Made by a program: the position numbers and the translations under genes. From Cordylochernes scorpioides (taxonomy: Eukaryota; Arthropoda; Arachnida; Pseudoscorpiones; Chernetidae): DNA of 64,000 nt. Shown here piece by piece: positions 1 to 10,248 of this stretch. The stretch spans positions 3,254,981 to 3,318,980 of the forward strand of contig CP092880.1 in NCBI GenBank assembly GCA_030710605.1, written 5' to 3'. The notes under the pieces were generated by a model. It saw nothing but the letters and a program-made list of their open reading frames with translations, did no database searches and was not told the origin of the DNA. Numbering within the stretch: position 1 is the stretch's first letter; the number at the start of each line of letters is the position of its first letter.

Positions 1-1486
1 CAACTGCACCAATAGTGAAACCCAGGGTGGTTCCAGACATGTCCAGAAATTCTCAAGTCCACATCAATCCTTCAATACATTTATTAAGATGACACCATGA
101 TAAGCAAAGCCAAAAATAGGCTCAAAATCCTGAAAAAAATATCAGGCTTAAACTGGGGTGCAAATGCCAATATCTTACGCACAACGTACCTTGCACTCGT
201 AAGACCTATTTTGGAATATGCTACACCAGCCTGGATCAATGCAAGTAAAACTAACCTATCCAAAATAGACAGAATCCAAGCAAGCGCAGCTAAAATCATC
301 AGCGGACTTCGAGGATCCTGCCCAAATCGCATTGCTGAACTCGAATCCAACCTTCTTCCCCTGCACCTAAGGAGAAAAATCTGCTTTTCAAAATTTATAA
401 CAAAAAAGATTAACTCTCCAAAAGAACATCTTACAGGAAAATTTATTAGAAATTGGGTCCCAAACCAAAGATTAAAACGCCCCACTCCTCTCAACATGGC
501 TCACAACTCTAATCTTTTAGACATCCCAATTAATCCCAAACACAGAACTTCCTATCCCCCACACAAAACTCGCAACAAACTCATCTGTTTCCCTCATCTA
601 CCAGACAATCCCCACAAACATGAAACTCAGCCAGAATTACTTAAAGCTCTTGGCCTCCAAATCATTGAGGAAAATAGCTCCCTCTTCGACATCACAATTT
701 ACACTGACGGTAGCCAACTTGAAACTGGACTGTCTGGCAATGGAATTGCTATCTACAAAGATAAGATCCTGGAAAAAATATCCCTCTCCCACCCTAAACA
801 TCTTTCAGTTTATAAATCAGAACTTTCTGCTATAGATACGGCTCTAAAAGACATCAACATCAACTCGCCAAGCAAAATAATAATCTACTCCGACTCAAGA
901 GCAGCCATTTATACCCTTCAAAGCTGCTTCTCCAGTCAAGAACCCCTCCTCAAGAGCATTGCTAAGTCTGTAAACCGACTCCCAGCCAACAGCTCAGTCA
1001 CAGTGCAATGGCTTCCAGCTCACGTTGGAATTCCTGGTAATGAGCTGGCAGACTCTCTGGCAAAGGCTGGTGCTCTTGGCCTACCTGAAGCAAGAGAATC
1101 CACCACCCAACTAGACGAAAGAGACCTCCTCCGTACCATCAAAACCCAATGCCTGCAGGAATGGAAATCTGATGCTGCACATGACTGGTACAGAGCAGGA
1201 GGGACAGGCACCGGTTCTGTCCTCCCAAAAGACCAAAAGTCTTTGATTTCCAGACTTAAGTCTGGTCATCTACGGACAATGACTTTCCAGAATGGTTGCA
1301 AGGTTTTCCCACTATGTACCAAGTGCAATTCTCAGCCTGCAACCCCAAGACATATTATTGACTGTATTGAGTCATCCATTGATGAGCTCTACTCTTCCCC
1401 GGCAGACACCATCAAAAATCTCAAGCTTTACAGGCTTGATACCTTAGTGTGATTGGGTGGAGATAAGAAAGAAGAAGAAGATTAAG
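1..1486 (+). mobile_element. I-clade-like LINE, 3' part including 3' tail
   Basis: The 3' portion of a non-LTR retrotransposon, cut by the left window edge. It holds the end of ORF2 and a very short 3' UTR that ends in GATAAGAAAGAAGAAGAAG followed by A/T-rich sequence. Further copies of this 3' end occur at 1487-1796, 12986-13022, 15755-15856, 15885-16065 and 16117-16285, so it is a dispersed family. An RNase H domain after the RT places it with the I/R1/LOA type of LINE rather than Jockey or CR1 proper; this is a family-level inference. Confidence 0.85.
97..1452 (+). CDS. LINE ORF2 C-terminal part: RT thumb, RNase H, CCHC knuckle
   Basis: This is the 451-residue C-terminal part of a LINE reverse transcriptase polyprotein. 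Residues 1-100 match the post-catalytic RT thumb region (segments like KAKNRLKILK and LVRPILEYATPAW). Residues about 198-330 are an RNase H domain with the expected acidic/His set: D204 in IYTDGS, E242 in YKSELSA, D266 in IYSDSRAA, H309 in LPAHVGIPGNE and D319. The C-terminus carries a Cys/His knuckle (CTKC, then HIIDC). In its own frame there is a stop just upstream (85-87), so the RT catalytic core is frameshifted or truncated at the window edge. The true start is unknown; the Met at 97 is only the first in the open stretch. Its role would be target-primed reverse transcription of the LINE RNA. It is probably a dead copy. Confidence 0.85.
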   Translation: MISKAKNRLKILKKISGLNWGANANILRTTYLALVRPILEYATPAWINASKTNLSKIDRIQASAAKIISGLRGSCPNRIAELESNLLPLHLRRKICFSKFITKKINSPKEHLTGKFIRNWVPNQRLKRPTPLNMAHNSNLLDIPINPKHRTSYPPHKTRNKLICFPHLPDNPHKHETQPELLKALGLQIIEENSSLFDITIYTDGSQLETGLSGNGIAIYKDKILEKISLSHPKHLSVYKSELSAIDTALKDININSPSKIIIYSDSRAAIYTLQSCFSSQEPLLKSIAKSVNRLPANSSVTVQWLPAHVGIPGNELADSLAKAGALGLPEARESTTQLDERDLLRTIKTQCLQEWKSDAAHDWYRAGGTGTGSVLPKDQKSLISRLKSGHLRTMTFQNGCKVFPLCTKCNSQPATPRHIIDCIESSIDELYSSPADTIKNLKLYRLDTLV

Positions 1487-1796
1487 ATCTTAAATCTAAT
1501 GCTGCACATGACTGGTACAGAGCAGGAGGGACAAGTTCTGTCCTCCCAAGAGAACAACAGTCTTTGATTTCTAGACTTAAGTCTGGTCATCTACGGACAA
1601 TGACTTTCCAGAATGGTTGCAAGATTTTCCCACTAAGGGTCAACCTGCAACCTCAAGACACATTATTGACTGTATGGACTCATCCATTAATAAGTTCTAC
1701 TCATCCCCAGCAGACACCATCAAAAGTCTCAAGCTTTACAAGTTTGATACCTTAGTGTGATTGAGTGGAGATAAGAAAGAAGAAGAAGATTAAAAC
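1487..1796 (+). mobile_element. second partial LINE 3' end, tandem to the first
   Basis: Repeats about 1168-1486 with small changes: the stretch encoding the Gly-rich linker, CCHC knuckle and C-terminal tail, followed by the same GATAAGAAAGAAGAAGAAG tail. The frame is broken by short deletions, for example in the knuckle region. Either a 5'-truncated copy landed directly behind the first one, or it is a local duplication. Confidence 0.8.
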
Positions 1797-2179
1797 CTTA
1801 AACCTTTATACATATTCTCCTGAGAGATTCAGTAATTGAGTAGAGGGAGAAAGAAATTTACAAAGTTATATGGGAAATATGGAAATAGAGATCTATCATT
1901 ATTTAGAAATAATATTATTACATTTATAAATTCTCACAATTGCCATCCATCGATAAAATTTGTCATATTTTTGTTGGATAATGTGTTACTCTCTTCACAT
2001 ATATCATCAAATAGTATTTCTACTAGGTCTGTAGAATATAGTAATTAAACATAACCAAATATATTACTGAAATAGTATGCTAATAGTTTTTGGAACCATA
2101 TTTTTTATATTTACTTTCACAATTCCTCAAGTATCAATTATGGTTTTTGAAATTTGTATCAAAAATTGAATTATATATA

Positions 2180-2459
2180 TACACCAATACCTCGCTTTGC
2201 ATCATTTTGTTTTGCGTTTTTTTTTTCGAAGTTGCCTCGCTGCTTAATTTTTACTGATTTTTCACTGTTCATCGTTAGATTTTCGAAGTTGCGTTGTTTT
2301 GGATTTGAGTCTTTAATTTTTTTTTTTCCTAAAATATGGCAACACCTTTGTTTTTGATTGTGCCATGCCATCAAAATTTTATTTTCACTTTGCGTCGTTT
2401 CAATTTGCGTAGTGTTTTTTTGGAACGTAACCCCGAAGCAAAGCGAGGTATGGGTGTAT
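2180..2459. mobile_element. MITE with TACACC-type terminal inverted repeats
   Basis: The ends are inverted repeats sharing ATACCTCGCTTTGC, preceded by TACACC. The interior is T-rich with repeated TTTGCGT and CGAAGTTGC words and no coding potential. Flanking TATA is compatible with a TA target duplication. The superfamily is not assigned. Confidence 0.65.
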
Positions 2460-2611
2460 AAAAGGTTTTAAAACTCCAGCGATAAATTTAAAAAACATGA
2501 CATATGCCTTTCATTTGCCTTTGATTCTTGACAAATGTTGGCAGAGGATCAACCTGTTAGATCTTTTATTATTGTTTTAATAACTCTGTATATATTGTAT
2601 AGTATTTGACC

Positions 2612-2820
2612 AGGTACAAGGTAATAAGACCAAAACCAAATAAATAGTGTGTGACATTTCGGTAACAGTGTTGTTACCATCTTCAGACAAAAGTGCTGAA
2701 TGAGAAATTTTACCACAGCATGTTTTAAATAGTTACTTTTTTTTAACTTTATTTATTTATTTGGATTTGGTCTTATTACCTTGTGTTTATAATCTATAAT
2801 CCAAATTGTGCTTTATCATA
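2612..2820. repeat. Penelope-like terminal repeat, inverted pair
   Basis: Contains the family words AAGGTAATAAGACCAAA, AAATAGTGTGTGAC, TTTCGGTAACA and the inverted counterpart GGATTTGGTCTTATTACC. The same repeat recurs at 2827, 4125, 13684, 16540, 19166, 20060, 59534 and 60450. Assignment to Penelope-like elements rests on a neighbouring GIY-YIG fragment (19750-20016) and the hammerhead-like core; it is an inference. Confidence 0.55.
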
Positions 2821-2826
2821 TTTAAC

Positions 2827-3003
2827 CAGAACAAGGTAATAAGACCAAATCCAAATAAATAAATAGTGTGTGATGTTTCGGTAACAGCGTTGTTACCATC
2901 TTCAGACAAAAGTACTGAATGAGAAATTTTACTATTTATTTATTTGGATTTGGTCTTATTACCTTGAGTTTATAATCTATAATCCAAATTTATCATATTT
3001 AAC
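2827..3003. repeat. Penelope-like terminal repeat, second copy
   Basis: A close copy of the repeat just upstream, again with the minus-strand CTGAAGATGGTAACAACGCT core followed by TGTTACCGAAAC, and ending in the inverted ATTTGGATTTGGTCTTATTACC region. Confidence 0.55.
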
Positions 3004-3179
3004 CAGAGGTGTACTTGCCTGTGTATATATAGAGATAGGGTAAAATAAAGGTGTGTGTGTTATATGTGTTGGGTATATAATACATGTAAGAGAGTAGTTA
3101 CTTTAACCATGGAGAGAACCCGCTACATGTTATGGATGACCTGACTCTACCTCGACAATTCTACAGTAACAGCATGATA

Positions 3180-3466
3180 TATTCTTCATTCTTATCTCAA
3201 AGCCATGATAATCATGGTGGGTAGTTAGCGACTGCTTTTACTCTAAATGCACCACATGTGAAAAGCAGTTCGACTTTGCACTTACAAATGTGCCATAGCC
3301 CCATTTGGTTACTTGCACTCGCTGGTGGGGTTGGACTTTTGCAAGAATCGGGGGCCATTGGAGCATTTTTTTTTTTTTTTTAACAGAAAAAAGTGTCCAA
3401 TGCGGGAATCGAACCCGGGTCGTAGTGGTCGAAAACCAAATGGTTTAACCAGCCTTCCACTGACCT
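3180..3466 (-). mobile_element. tRNA-derived SINE
   Basis: On the minus strand the 5' head resembles a tRNA gene: an A-box-like GGCTGGTTAAACC and a B-box-like GGGTTCGATTCCCGC, followed by a poly-T stretch, a unique body and a 3' end reading GAGATAAGAATGAAGAA. That tail resembles the LINE 3' tail at 1451-1486. No cloverleaf acceptor stem is evident, so this is a SINE and not a functional tRNA. Confidence 0.8.
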
Positions 3467-3755
3467 TCGTGATATATTATTGACTTACCAGAACCACAGA
3501 GATATACTGATACAAACACTATGTACAAGGTGGTTCCTAGAGGTTTCTTGATATTTAAAGAAAAAAAAAAAAAAAAGATATTCAAGGCCAAAAGTTAAGT
3601 ATGCTAAAGTTGTCTTCATCTTACCTCCCTGATTCAGTACATTCTCCCCTTTGTTCTATTGTTTTAGAGTTTATTGGCTCTTTGATTGGGGTCAGGAAAC
3701 ACCTATGGTCACTTTGCTGGCCAACAAGACATATGGGTTTGGCTTTTCTTGTTGT

Positions 3756-3990
3756 TTATCAATAAAATTCATTCTCTTCAAAATAATACACACAATTAAT
3801 CATTCCTCCAGGAAAAGTATCTTTTCAAAACATTTTTATTCTCTAGCTTTCAGGCATGGACGTCCTTCTACGGGAGAAAACATGGTATTATACAGCGTCC
3901 GTTCCCAAAAGCTAGAGAATAATAAAAATGTTTTGAAAAGACACTTTTCCCTGGAGGAATGATTAATTTTACTTAATATTGATAAAATGA
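3756..3990. mobile_element. hairpin MITE (CATTCCTCCAGG family)
   Basis: Two arms of roughly 90 bp are inverted copies, including AATCATTCCTCCAGG on the left and its complement on the right, around a short loop. The family recurs at 12242-12590. No coding capacity. Confidence 0.75.
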
Positions 3991-4124
3991 ATTATTTTAT
4001 AGAATACACACACACAAGAGAATATAAGGATGATTTGAGAAGTCCACACAAATTGGCTCAATTCCAAGTGTTTCACAATAACTTAAAACCTTCCAAATTC
4101 CAATAGGCGTAATAGCTATGATAA

Positions 4125-4262
4125 GGTACAATTTGGATTATAGATTAGAACCTCAAGATAATAAAATCAAATAAATAGTGAATGGCGCTTCAGTAACAAT
4201 GCTGTTACCTGTCACACACTATTTATTAATTTGGATTTGAACTTATTATATCTTGTGGAGTT
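4125..4262. repeat. degraded Penelope-like repeat
   Basis: Shares AATTTGGATTATAGATTA, an AATAGTG motif, TTCAGTAACA and the inverted ATTTGGATTTGAACTTATTA with the better copies at 2612 and 2827. Strongly diverged and shortened. Confidence 0.45.
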
Positions 4263-4449
4263 AATAGCTAGTGAAGAGTCAAATTTATTGATAGAAAAAA
4301 ATATAAAATGGAACCATGTTAAAACAGTCTCTTTTATAACAGCACAACTTGGTTAGAATATACTAATTTTAAAGCCCCATGTTTTAAGTCTCAATTATTT
4401 AATTGTGGTTATAACAACAATATAGTTAGAATGATATAAATTCTTGGTA

Positions 4450-4615
4450 CAGTAGAACCTCCAAGAGAGGACACTCGCGCTAAAGGACACCTCTCCACAA
4501 AGAACAGCTTCCATTTGAAAAATTACCATTTTTACTAATTAGTAACTCTCAGGTAGGAAGACATCTCTCTTTAATGGCTCTGCAATTAGGCGTCCTTTAC
4601 AGGGAGGTTCTACTG
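4450..4615. mobile_element. pogo-like MITE with TA target duplication
   Basis: 166 bp with terminal inverted repeats CAGTAGAACCTCC and GGAGGTTCTACTG, flanked on both sides by TA. Subterminal GGACAC and AGGACA boxes repeat on both arms. TIRs of this type plus TA duplication are typical of Tc1/mariner-pogo derived MITEs. Related copies are at 10061, 11646, 14808 and 19119. Confidence 0.8.
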
Positions 4616-5293
4616 TACCAAATGAGTAATGTTCGACAGTAGTGGAAATTATGTAGAACTTTGGTTCTCTAGCCAAACCAACAAAGAGAAACCACACCAG
4701 TCTAAGTGTGTGGTGGCTGTCATAACTTTGACTCTTACATATGGCATGCGCTGTGTCATTTCTCTGATTGGGAAACAGAGGAAGTGTACTACCCGTCTTC
4801 CAGAAAAAATCACAACTTTTCAATTCTGTGTCACAGTCTAGGACCATAGAGGAAAGGAAAATCTTGGTCGATATATTGAGAAATAGGATTACATGCTTTC
4901 CATGCAATTTTTATTTTTTCATACTTTTTGAATATATTAGTAAAATTTCTCTTGCAAACTTTTGGTTTATAAATGGCAATGTGACAAATTTGGCTTCTTT
5001 GTTTTTGCACTTGAGATTTTGAATTAAAGTGTTATTCTCATATTTTTGGTTCATGTCTTCTATTATTCTATCTATCAATCAATTTGATGGGAAAATCTTC
5101 ATTGATTAGTTCTTTTTTGATGTTTTTAATTTCTATATTTCTTTTAACTGTATCATTAATGAGTGTAAAAGTTCTATCTTAGTCTTCAATGTATGGTTTG
5201 TGTGTTTATGGTTATCTTTGGTTAATTTTATAATTGATGAATTTTTTTCTTCAAATCTATGGTAGAGGTGTTAAATCTAAAGAATGGACTATA

Positions 5294-6216
5294 CAGTAGA
5301 ACCTCCCTAAAATACAAGTTGTAGAGCCAAGAAAGATGCTGAGAAAGATGTGTTCTCTTACTGAAGAACAACTAATTAGTAAAAAATGGTAATTTTGGTA
5401 ATAAAAACTGTCCTTGGCAAAGAGGTACAGTAATGGATAAAACTTGAGGAAGTAGAAAGTCTTTGATGTTGCTGGTCGTCTATGTTTTTGAAGAAGATAG
5501 AGGCAATTTTGTTCACACTTAGTTATCTCTTGTGTCTTCAATAAAGATCACTATGTATCAAATATAGTTCAGAGTTATTGTCTGAATCCTGATATACATG
5601 TTGAAAGGTACAACTTCCTTAAGTTTTGTCCATGAGTGTATATTGGTTATCTCGTGTGTCTTCAATAAAGGTCACTGTAATATCTTTCAGAGTTATTGTC
5701 TGAATCCTGATATACATGTTGAAAGGTACAACTTCCTTAAGTTTTGTCCATGAGTGTATATTGATTATCTCGTGTGTCTTCAATAAAGGTCACTGTAATA
5801 TCTTTCAGAGTTATTGTCTGAATCCTGATATACATGTTGAAAGGTACAACTTCCTTAAGTTTTGTCCATGAGTGTATATTGATTATCTCGTGTGTCTTCA
5901 ATAAAGGTCACTGTAATATCTTTCAGAGTTATTGTCTGAATCCTGATATACATGTTGAAAGGTACAACTTCCTTAAGTTTTGGTAAGGCACAATTTGGAT
6001 TATATATTATAAACAAAAGAAGACCAATTTAGTTTTTAGATTTAGTCTTATTACCTTTTGTTCCTTAAGTTTTGTTCATGAGTGTAACTTCTAGCGGGCG
6101 CTTGGCGACACCTAATGATGAGTTTTGCCTTAAAATGCTTGACCTAAAGCATGTAGAAGGCCTAATAATTGTTCGTAACTTCTAGCGGGAGTATCAGACC
6201 CATTGAGGTTCTACTG
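5294..6216. mobile_element. pogo-like MITE expanded by tandem repeats
   Basis: The left end CAGTAGAACCTCC lies at 5294 and a right end GAGGTTCTACTG at 6216. Between them are a recognisable half MITE, the tandem array at 5520-5985 and a Penelope-like scrap (5986-6065). Either one element disrupted by insertions or two separate half elements. Confidence 0.5.
5520..5985 (+). repeat. tandem repeat, about 118 bp x 4
   Basis: Four units start near 5522, 5647, 5765 and 5883, each with TTATCTCGTGTGTCTTCAAT and CCTTAAGTTTTGTCCATGAG; the last three are nearly identical. The TTTTGTCCATGAGT word also follows the GIY-YIG fragment at about 19995, so the unit may derive from a Penelope-like 3' region. Confidence 0.85.
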
Positions 6217-6589
6217 CACATTTCCAAAATACAAATTTGAGAAATTCCTAATTCTCTCCCAAAACTTTAAGCATCTTTGGCCATTATTAAAAACAAAGTC
6301 CAACCTCAGGCAATACTCAGTATAAGTGGGGAGTGTCCCACTAAGTTTACTTTCTCTCTTAATTAGCTGGGTAATTATCAGTAGTCTCAATTAACAGAAG
6401 TATGAGTGGCCTTTTTATTAATACAATTAAGGGTAATTAAAACTCTTCAGTACAATTTTTCCTTTTAAAACACACACACAGAACTTTCTACGGTCTTATA
6501 TTTTAAATACCCATTTGTGTGAGTAAATGAAACTAGCATATCCCAACAAATGAGAGATTTCAAACAAGACATGATGATAAAAGAAAATA

Positions 6590-6960
6590 AGACCTAATTA
6601 CTTTTTTGTGATAGCATCAACACTGATATTCACTTTGCACTTCTTCAGCTCATAGGAAGAATAACTTCTTAGGTCCATTGATGTCTATAAAAATGATAAG
6701 GTACAATTTGGATTAGAGATTATAATAAAATAAAAAAAGACCTAATCCAAAAAAAGTGATAGCACAATTGATATTCACTTTGCAATTCATTTTCTTCAGC
6801 TCATAGAAAGAATAACTTCTTAGGTCCATTGAAAGTCTATAAAAATGATAAGGGACAATTTGGATTAGAGATTATAATAAAAGAAAATAAGACCTAATTC
6901 AAATTGGTTTTCTTTATTTCCTTTATCCATATTTTCTTTTATTATTATAATCCAAATAGA
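6590..6960. repeat. duplicated AT-rich repeat related to the Penelope-like family
   Basis: Two near copies (about 6595-6720 and 6750-6890) share TTCTTCAGCTCATAG, AATAACTTCTTAGGTCCATTG and a stretch beginning ACAATTTGGATTAGAGATTA. No gene is seen between 6216 and 7140 otherwise. Confidence 0.55.
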
Positions 6961-7149
6961 CACGATGACTTCCCTCGACTTGAAGGCCAGGTGACCCCTG
7001 GTAAACCAGCATGTCACTAGACAGGACTTATAGCTCAACACATCTGTAAAATACAACTTTATGTTGAATCATAGCTATGATCTACTACTTCCATACTGGG
7101 AAGGTAAGTCTTTCTTATCTCAATCATATCTGGGTAAAGTAGAATGCAT

Positions 7150-7415
7150 CTGCCTTTGTCATTAAGACTGGGAGCAGTACTCAGTGGCAGGCCACTGACT
7201 TAGCTCCAAAAGAAATGGCCGCCTCTGACATGAAAAACAGACTCCATTTTCAGCCGCTCCTAACATGGAGTACAAACTAATCCTGTATCCCTGGATTAGG
7301 AGCCCTTATAAGGTACTATCAGCCAGGCCAGCTGAGCCCAAGTTTTTTTAGTGAGCTTGTTACTGCTCCCCCTCCTCCTTTTTCATCCAGGCTTGGGACC
7401 AGCAAAGGCAGAATT
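7150..7415 (+). repeat. dispersed repeat, copy 1
   Basis: About 260 bp, relatively GC-rich, from CTGCCTTTGTCATTAAGACT to the CCCCCTCCTCCTTTTT pyrimidine stretch and CCAGGCTTGGGA. The same sequence is present in inverted orientation at 12735-12985. Type unknown; a SINE body is possible but no pol III box was identified. Confidence 0.7.
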
Positions 7416-7622
7416 TGGATGGTAAGTAGTTTAGATAAGTAGGGCTGTGGCTTAAGAACTAACCATATATTTGTAAAACATGTACCTATAGTACAACAAT
7501 AAACTCCCTATTTCCTAGAGAAGAAACACAAGTAGGAGAGAAGAGCTTCTTTAATATGGGGATGATTGTACAAGCCTTCCAGCAAGATGCCCTTTATAGG
7601 TACAGTACATGTAGAAGGATAT

Positions 7623-8468
7623 TGTTGCATCATGGCTAATGAACCTATTTTATTTTGTAATATTATTTTTCATATTGTTATATGTAAGGCCTCTAAACGG
7701 TTGCAGCCTCCGCCAATAGATGGCGCTTTCGCCGGATTTCCTTGCTGGCCGATGTGGGAGTCGCCAACTGCTCTGGTCCCATTTCTTGGGGAGGTTGGCT
7801 GTAAATACGCTTTTGTGTTGGCCCCAGGATGTAGGGTAATGTAAATACACATTGTCTGTTATTTTATTTAGATGTAATGTTTAGTAATAGATGACAATAA
7901 AAAGAAGTGCTTCAAGTCTCCGTGCCGCCTCCTGTCGTTACTCTCGCCATTGTCATCATCGCCAGGCTGCTGCTGCTACTACTCTTCTGGTAAGTCTCTC
8001 GTGTCCCTCCACCAGTGGTAAGGCCGAGAGATACTGCCAGAGGAAGGGAGTTTCCACTGGAGAGGTGGAGCTCAGGATGTCTTTGGGTGGCCTGCGGGGA
8101 AAAGCCGCAGGGAAGAGCAACGGGAGCCTAAGTGGGTGAACCACGAGGGAAGAAGCGCATCGTCGCAAAGAACCGGTAGGGTAAACACGCGACAATATAT
8201 TTTAAATTCAAATTTATATTTTATATTTATTTATTTTTTATTAAACAGAATATATGTATTATAGAATCATCATTTGTATTTAGGTATACTGTGTGACTTC
8301 ACTGCTCTCTTTGATGTGAGAAATAAATAAAGAATTCTGGAGGCTACTTAAAGTAGAGTTATCTCCACTTATATAAATTTGTAGGATGGTTGAAACACGT
8401 TCTTGTAAGACCCGGCACAGGAGAGAATCAAGGTTGAAAAGTCTGCCAAGCCACAACCTGGTGCAACA
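7623..8468 (+). mobile_element. solo or decayed Gypsy LTR related to the one at 27954
   Basis: Starts TGTTGCATCATGGCTAATG and ends GGTGCAACA, matching the ends of the complete Gypsy LTR (TGTTACATCATG, GGTGCAACA). The 3' two thirds (about 8205-8468) align well with 28030-28289, including the gag start codon region ATGGTTGAAACACGTTCT. It differs by about 500 extra GC-rich bases (7683-8200) that hold short ORFs but no recognisable gene. No target duplication is visible, and the 3' end is copied in tandem. Confidence 0.75.
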
Positions 8469-8816
8469 CTATCTTGCCCAAAGGCTTTTGCGATCGTCCA
8501 CATATAAATGAGGCTGTTCTTCCACTTATATAAATTTGTAGGATGGTTGAAACACGTTCTTGTAAGACCCGGCACAGGAGAGAATCAAGGTTGAAAAGTC
8601 TGCCAAGCCACAACCTGGTGCAACACTATCTTGCCCAAAGGCTTTTGCGATCGTCCACATATAAATGAGGCTGTTCTTCCACTTATATAAATTTGTAGGA
8701 TGGTTGAAACACGTTCTTGTAAGACCCGGCACAGGAGAGAATCAAGGTTGAAAAGTCTGCCAAGCCACAACCTGGTGCAACACTATCTTGCCCAAAGGCT
8801 TTTGCGATTGTCCTCT
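8349..8816 (+). repeat. 157-bp tandem triplication of an LTR 3' end
   Basis: Three units with 157-bp spacing (recurring ORF ends at 8369, 8526 and 8683). Each spans the LTR end, GGTGCAACA, about 30 bases past it and a return to CACTTATATAAATTTGTAGG. Units one and two are nearly identical; the third drifts at its end. The array duplicates the gag start codon context three times. Confidence 0.9.
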
Positions 8817-9117
8817 TATATAAAAGATGCTCTTCTTCCAGATTTATGTTACTTCTATAGCAAATAGGGAGATTATCATTGTCTTTATACTCTAGGTACA
8901 TGTTTCTTTTATACAAAAATGCTTAGCTCCCAAGCCACAGGCCCTACTTACCTTATACTTGCCATCCTAGTATGTAAAAAGGTACTAGAAGATCTATAAA
9001 ATATATACCTATAGAGTATTGTTGAATCTTCAAAGCTATACCGGTGATTTGAGTTTGCTGAATCATGCTACTGAGTACCTGAAAGAAAGCAGAGAGTTGT
9101 TGTAGGCTGTGACTTAC

Positions 9118-9305
9118 TGCAAGAGATCCTTCATGGCCCACTGTGCTGCCAGGTGGAGCGGGGTGTTGCGACTGAAGCTCTCTCCATACGGGGCGTGGAT
9201 GTCCACCAGCTTCTGGAGCAGCACGTTCTGGTTCCACATGGCCAGAGCTGCCGTCTCGTTGCCCACTGCCAGGTGGTCTCTTAGCCGGCTGCTCTCACTG
9301 CCCAT
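9118..9305 (-). CDS. ANKIB1: first coding exon of an ANKIB1-like RBR E3 ligase
   Basis: Encodes the N-terminal 62 residues of a protein resembling ankyrin repeat and IBR domain-containing protein 1, a RING-between-RING ubiquitin ligase. The start is set at MGSESSRLR (ATG 9305-9303) because family members begin Met-Gly followed by a polar stretch and a short helix. The Gly2, the central YGESF and the NTPLHLAAQWAMKDLL ankyrin motif line up with my memory of the vertebrate protein. The exon ends CTCTTGCA with a canonical donor GTAAGTC at 9117, leaving a phase-2 split codon. Later exons (more ankyrin repeats, RBR module) must lie leftward, beyond the window or deep in introns; none was found. Composition is GC-rich against an AT-rich background, as expected for a conserved exon. 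Upstream bases TACACCAACCCCATG could be 5' UTR. Confidence 0.8.
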
Positions 9306-9419
9306 CTGACACCACATGGGGTTGGTGTACAATCTGTGGGACTAGCCTGCCCTCAGTATATCATATAATGTTGTGTCTGAGAAGGAATAGAATTTTTAAT
9401 AAAAAGCGGTAAAAAATTT

Positions 9420-9855
9420 GTTTTAAATACTTAATCACAACTACTCTACAAAAAGATTCTTTCCTAATTTATTAGCATTGGCAAGCTTTTGAGTTAAAGA
9501 AATCTTCCATAAGCGTTTCTTCCAAGTATATACAGTTAAACCAGTCTATAGCACCTCCTCTAAATAGCGCCTCCCTCTCTATAGCGCCCGATTTTAAATA
9601 CATAGTATGATGCGATTTACATTAAAAGTGACCTGTCTATAGCACCTCCTCTAAATAGCACCCTATTTTGGTGAGTCCCAAGAGGGGGCACTATAGACAG
9701 GTTTAACTGTACATTTTAAAATTTATATAAATGAAATATATATACTTGGAAGAAATGCCTATGGAAGAGTTCTTAAACTCGAAAGATTGCCAATTATAAT
9801 AAATTAGAAAAGAAACATTTTTGCGGAGTGGTTGTGTTTAGGTATTTAAAATACT
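9420..9855. mobile_element. long inverted repeat with a MITE nested in its centre
   Basis: Arms of about 110-140 bp (9420-9532 and 9711-9855) are diverged inverted copies sharing CTTCCAAGTATATA next to the centre and a TTTAAATAC word at the outer end. The loop is occupied by the MITE at 9533-9710. The outer pair is older than the MITE. Confidence 0.7.
9533..9710. mobile_element. pogo-like MITE, CAGTTAAACC type
   Basis: Ends CAGTTAAACC and GGTTTAACTG flanked by TA on both sides. Subterminal CTATAGC and ATAGCGCC boxes recur several times. A different subfamily from the CAGTAGAACC elements. Confidence 0.8.
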
Positions 9856-10060
9856 TTCTGTAATTTCAAACATGATACTGTGTCAAATTTCAGGAATAGA
9901 TGGTTCTAACATGAGGATGATATGGAACAAGTATTGGATAAACTGTGCTCATTGAATATCTGGGGCAAGTCTACCTCTATGATACCAACCTGCAACAACA
10001 TGTGTAATACCATATTCAGCCAATTATTGTCATCATATCATTAATAATTATCAATTATTA

Positions 10061-10230
10061 GAGTAGAACCTTTCTGTAAAGGACACCTAAATGTAAGTGT
10101 CTTTTAGTGAGAGATGTCTTTTTACCGGAGAATTGCTAATTAGTAAAAAATGGTCAATTTTGGAGATGAAAACTGTCCTTTGTAGAGAGATGCCCTTTAG
10201 AGGGAGTGTCCTCACATGAAGATTCTACTG
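10061..10230. mobile_element. pogo-like MITE
   Basis: Ends (C/G)AGTAGAACCT and a diverged GATTCTACTG, TA on both sides, with the AAAGGACACC and TAGTAAAAAATGG interior shared with 4450 and 5294. Confidence 0.75.
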
Positions 10231-10248
10231 TACTTTTTTTTTGCTTAT

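Noticed and set aside
4539-4907. 122-codon minus-strand ORF
   Set aside because: Covers half of a MITE and flanking unique DNA; no domain or splice context.
7566-8195. GC-rich ORFs as a host gene
   Set aside because: They fall inside a TG..CA bounded LTR related to the Gypsy element; no motif found.
8349-8816. Regular direct repeats resembling a CRISPR array
   Set aside because: Units are 157 bp, contiguous and derived from an LTR end in a eukaryotic genome; no spacers.
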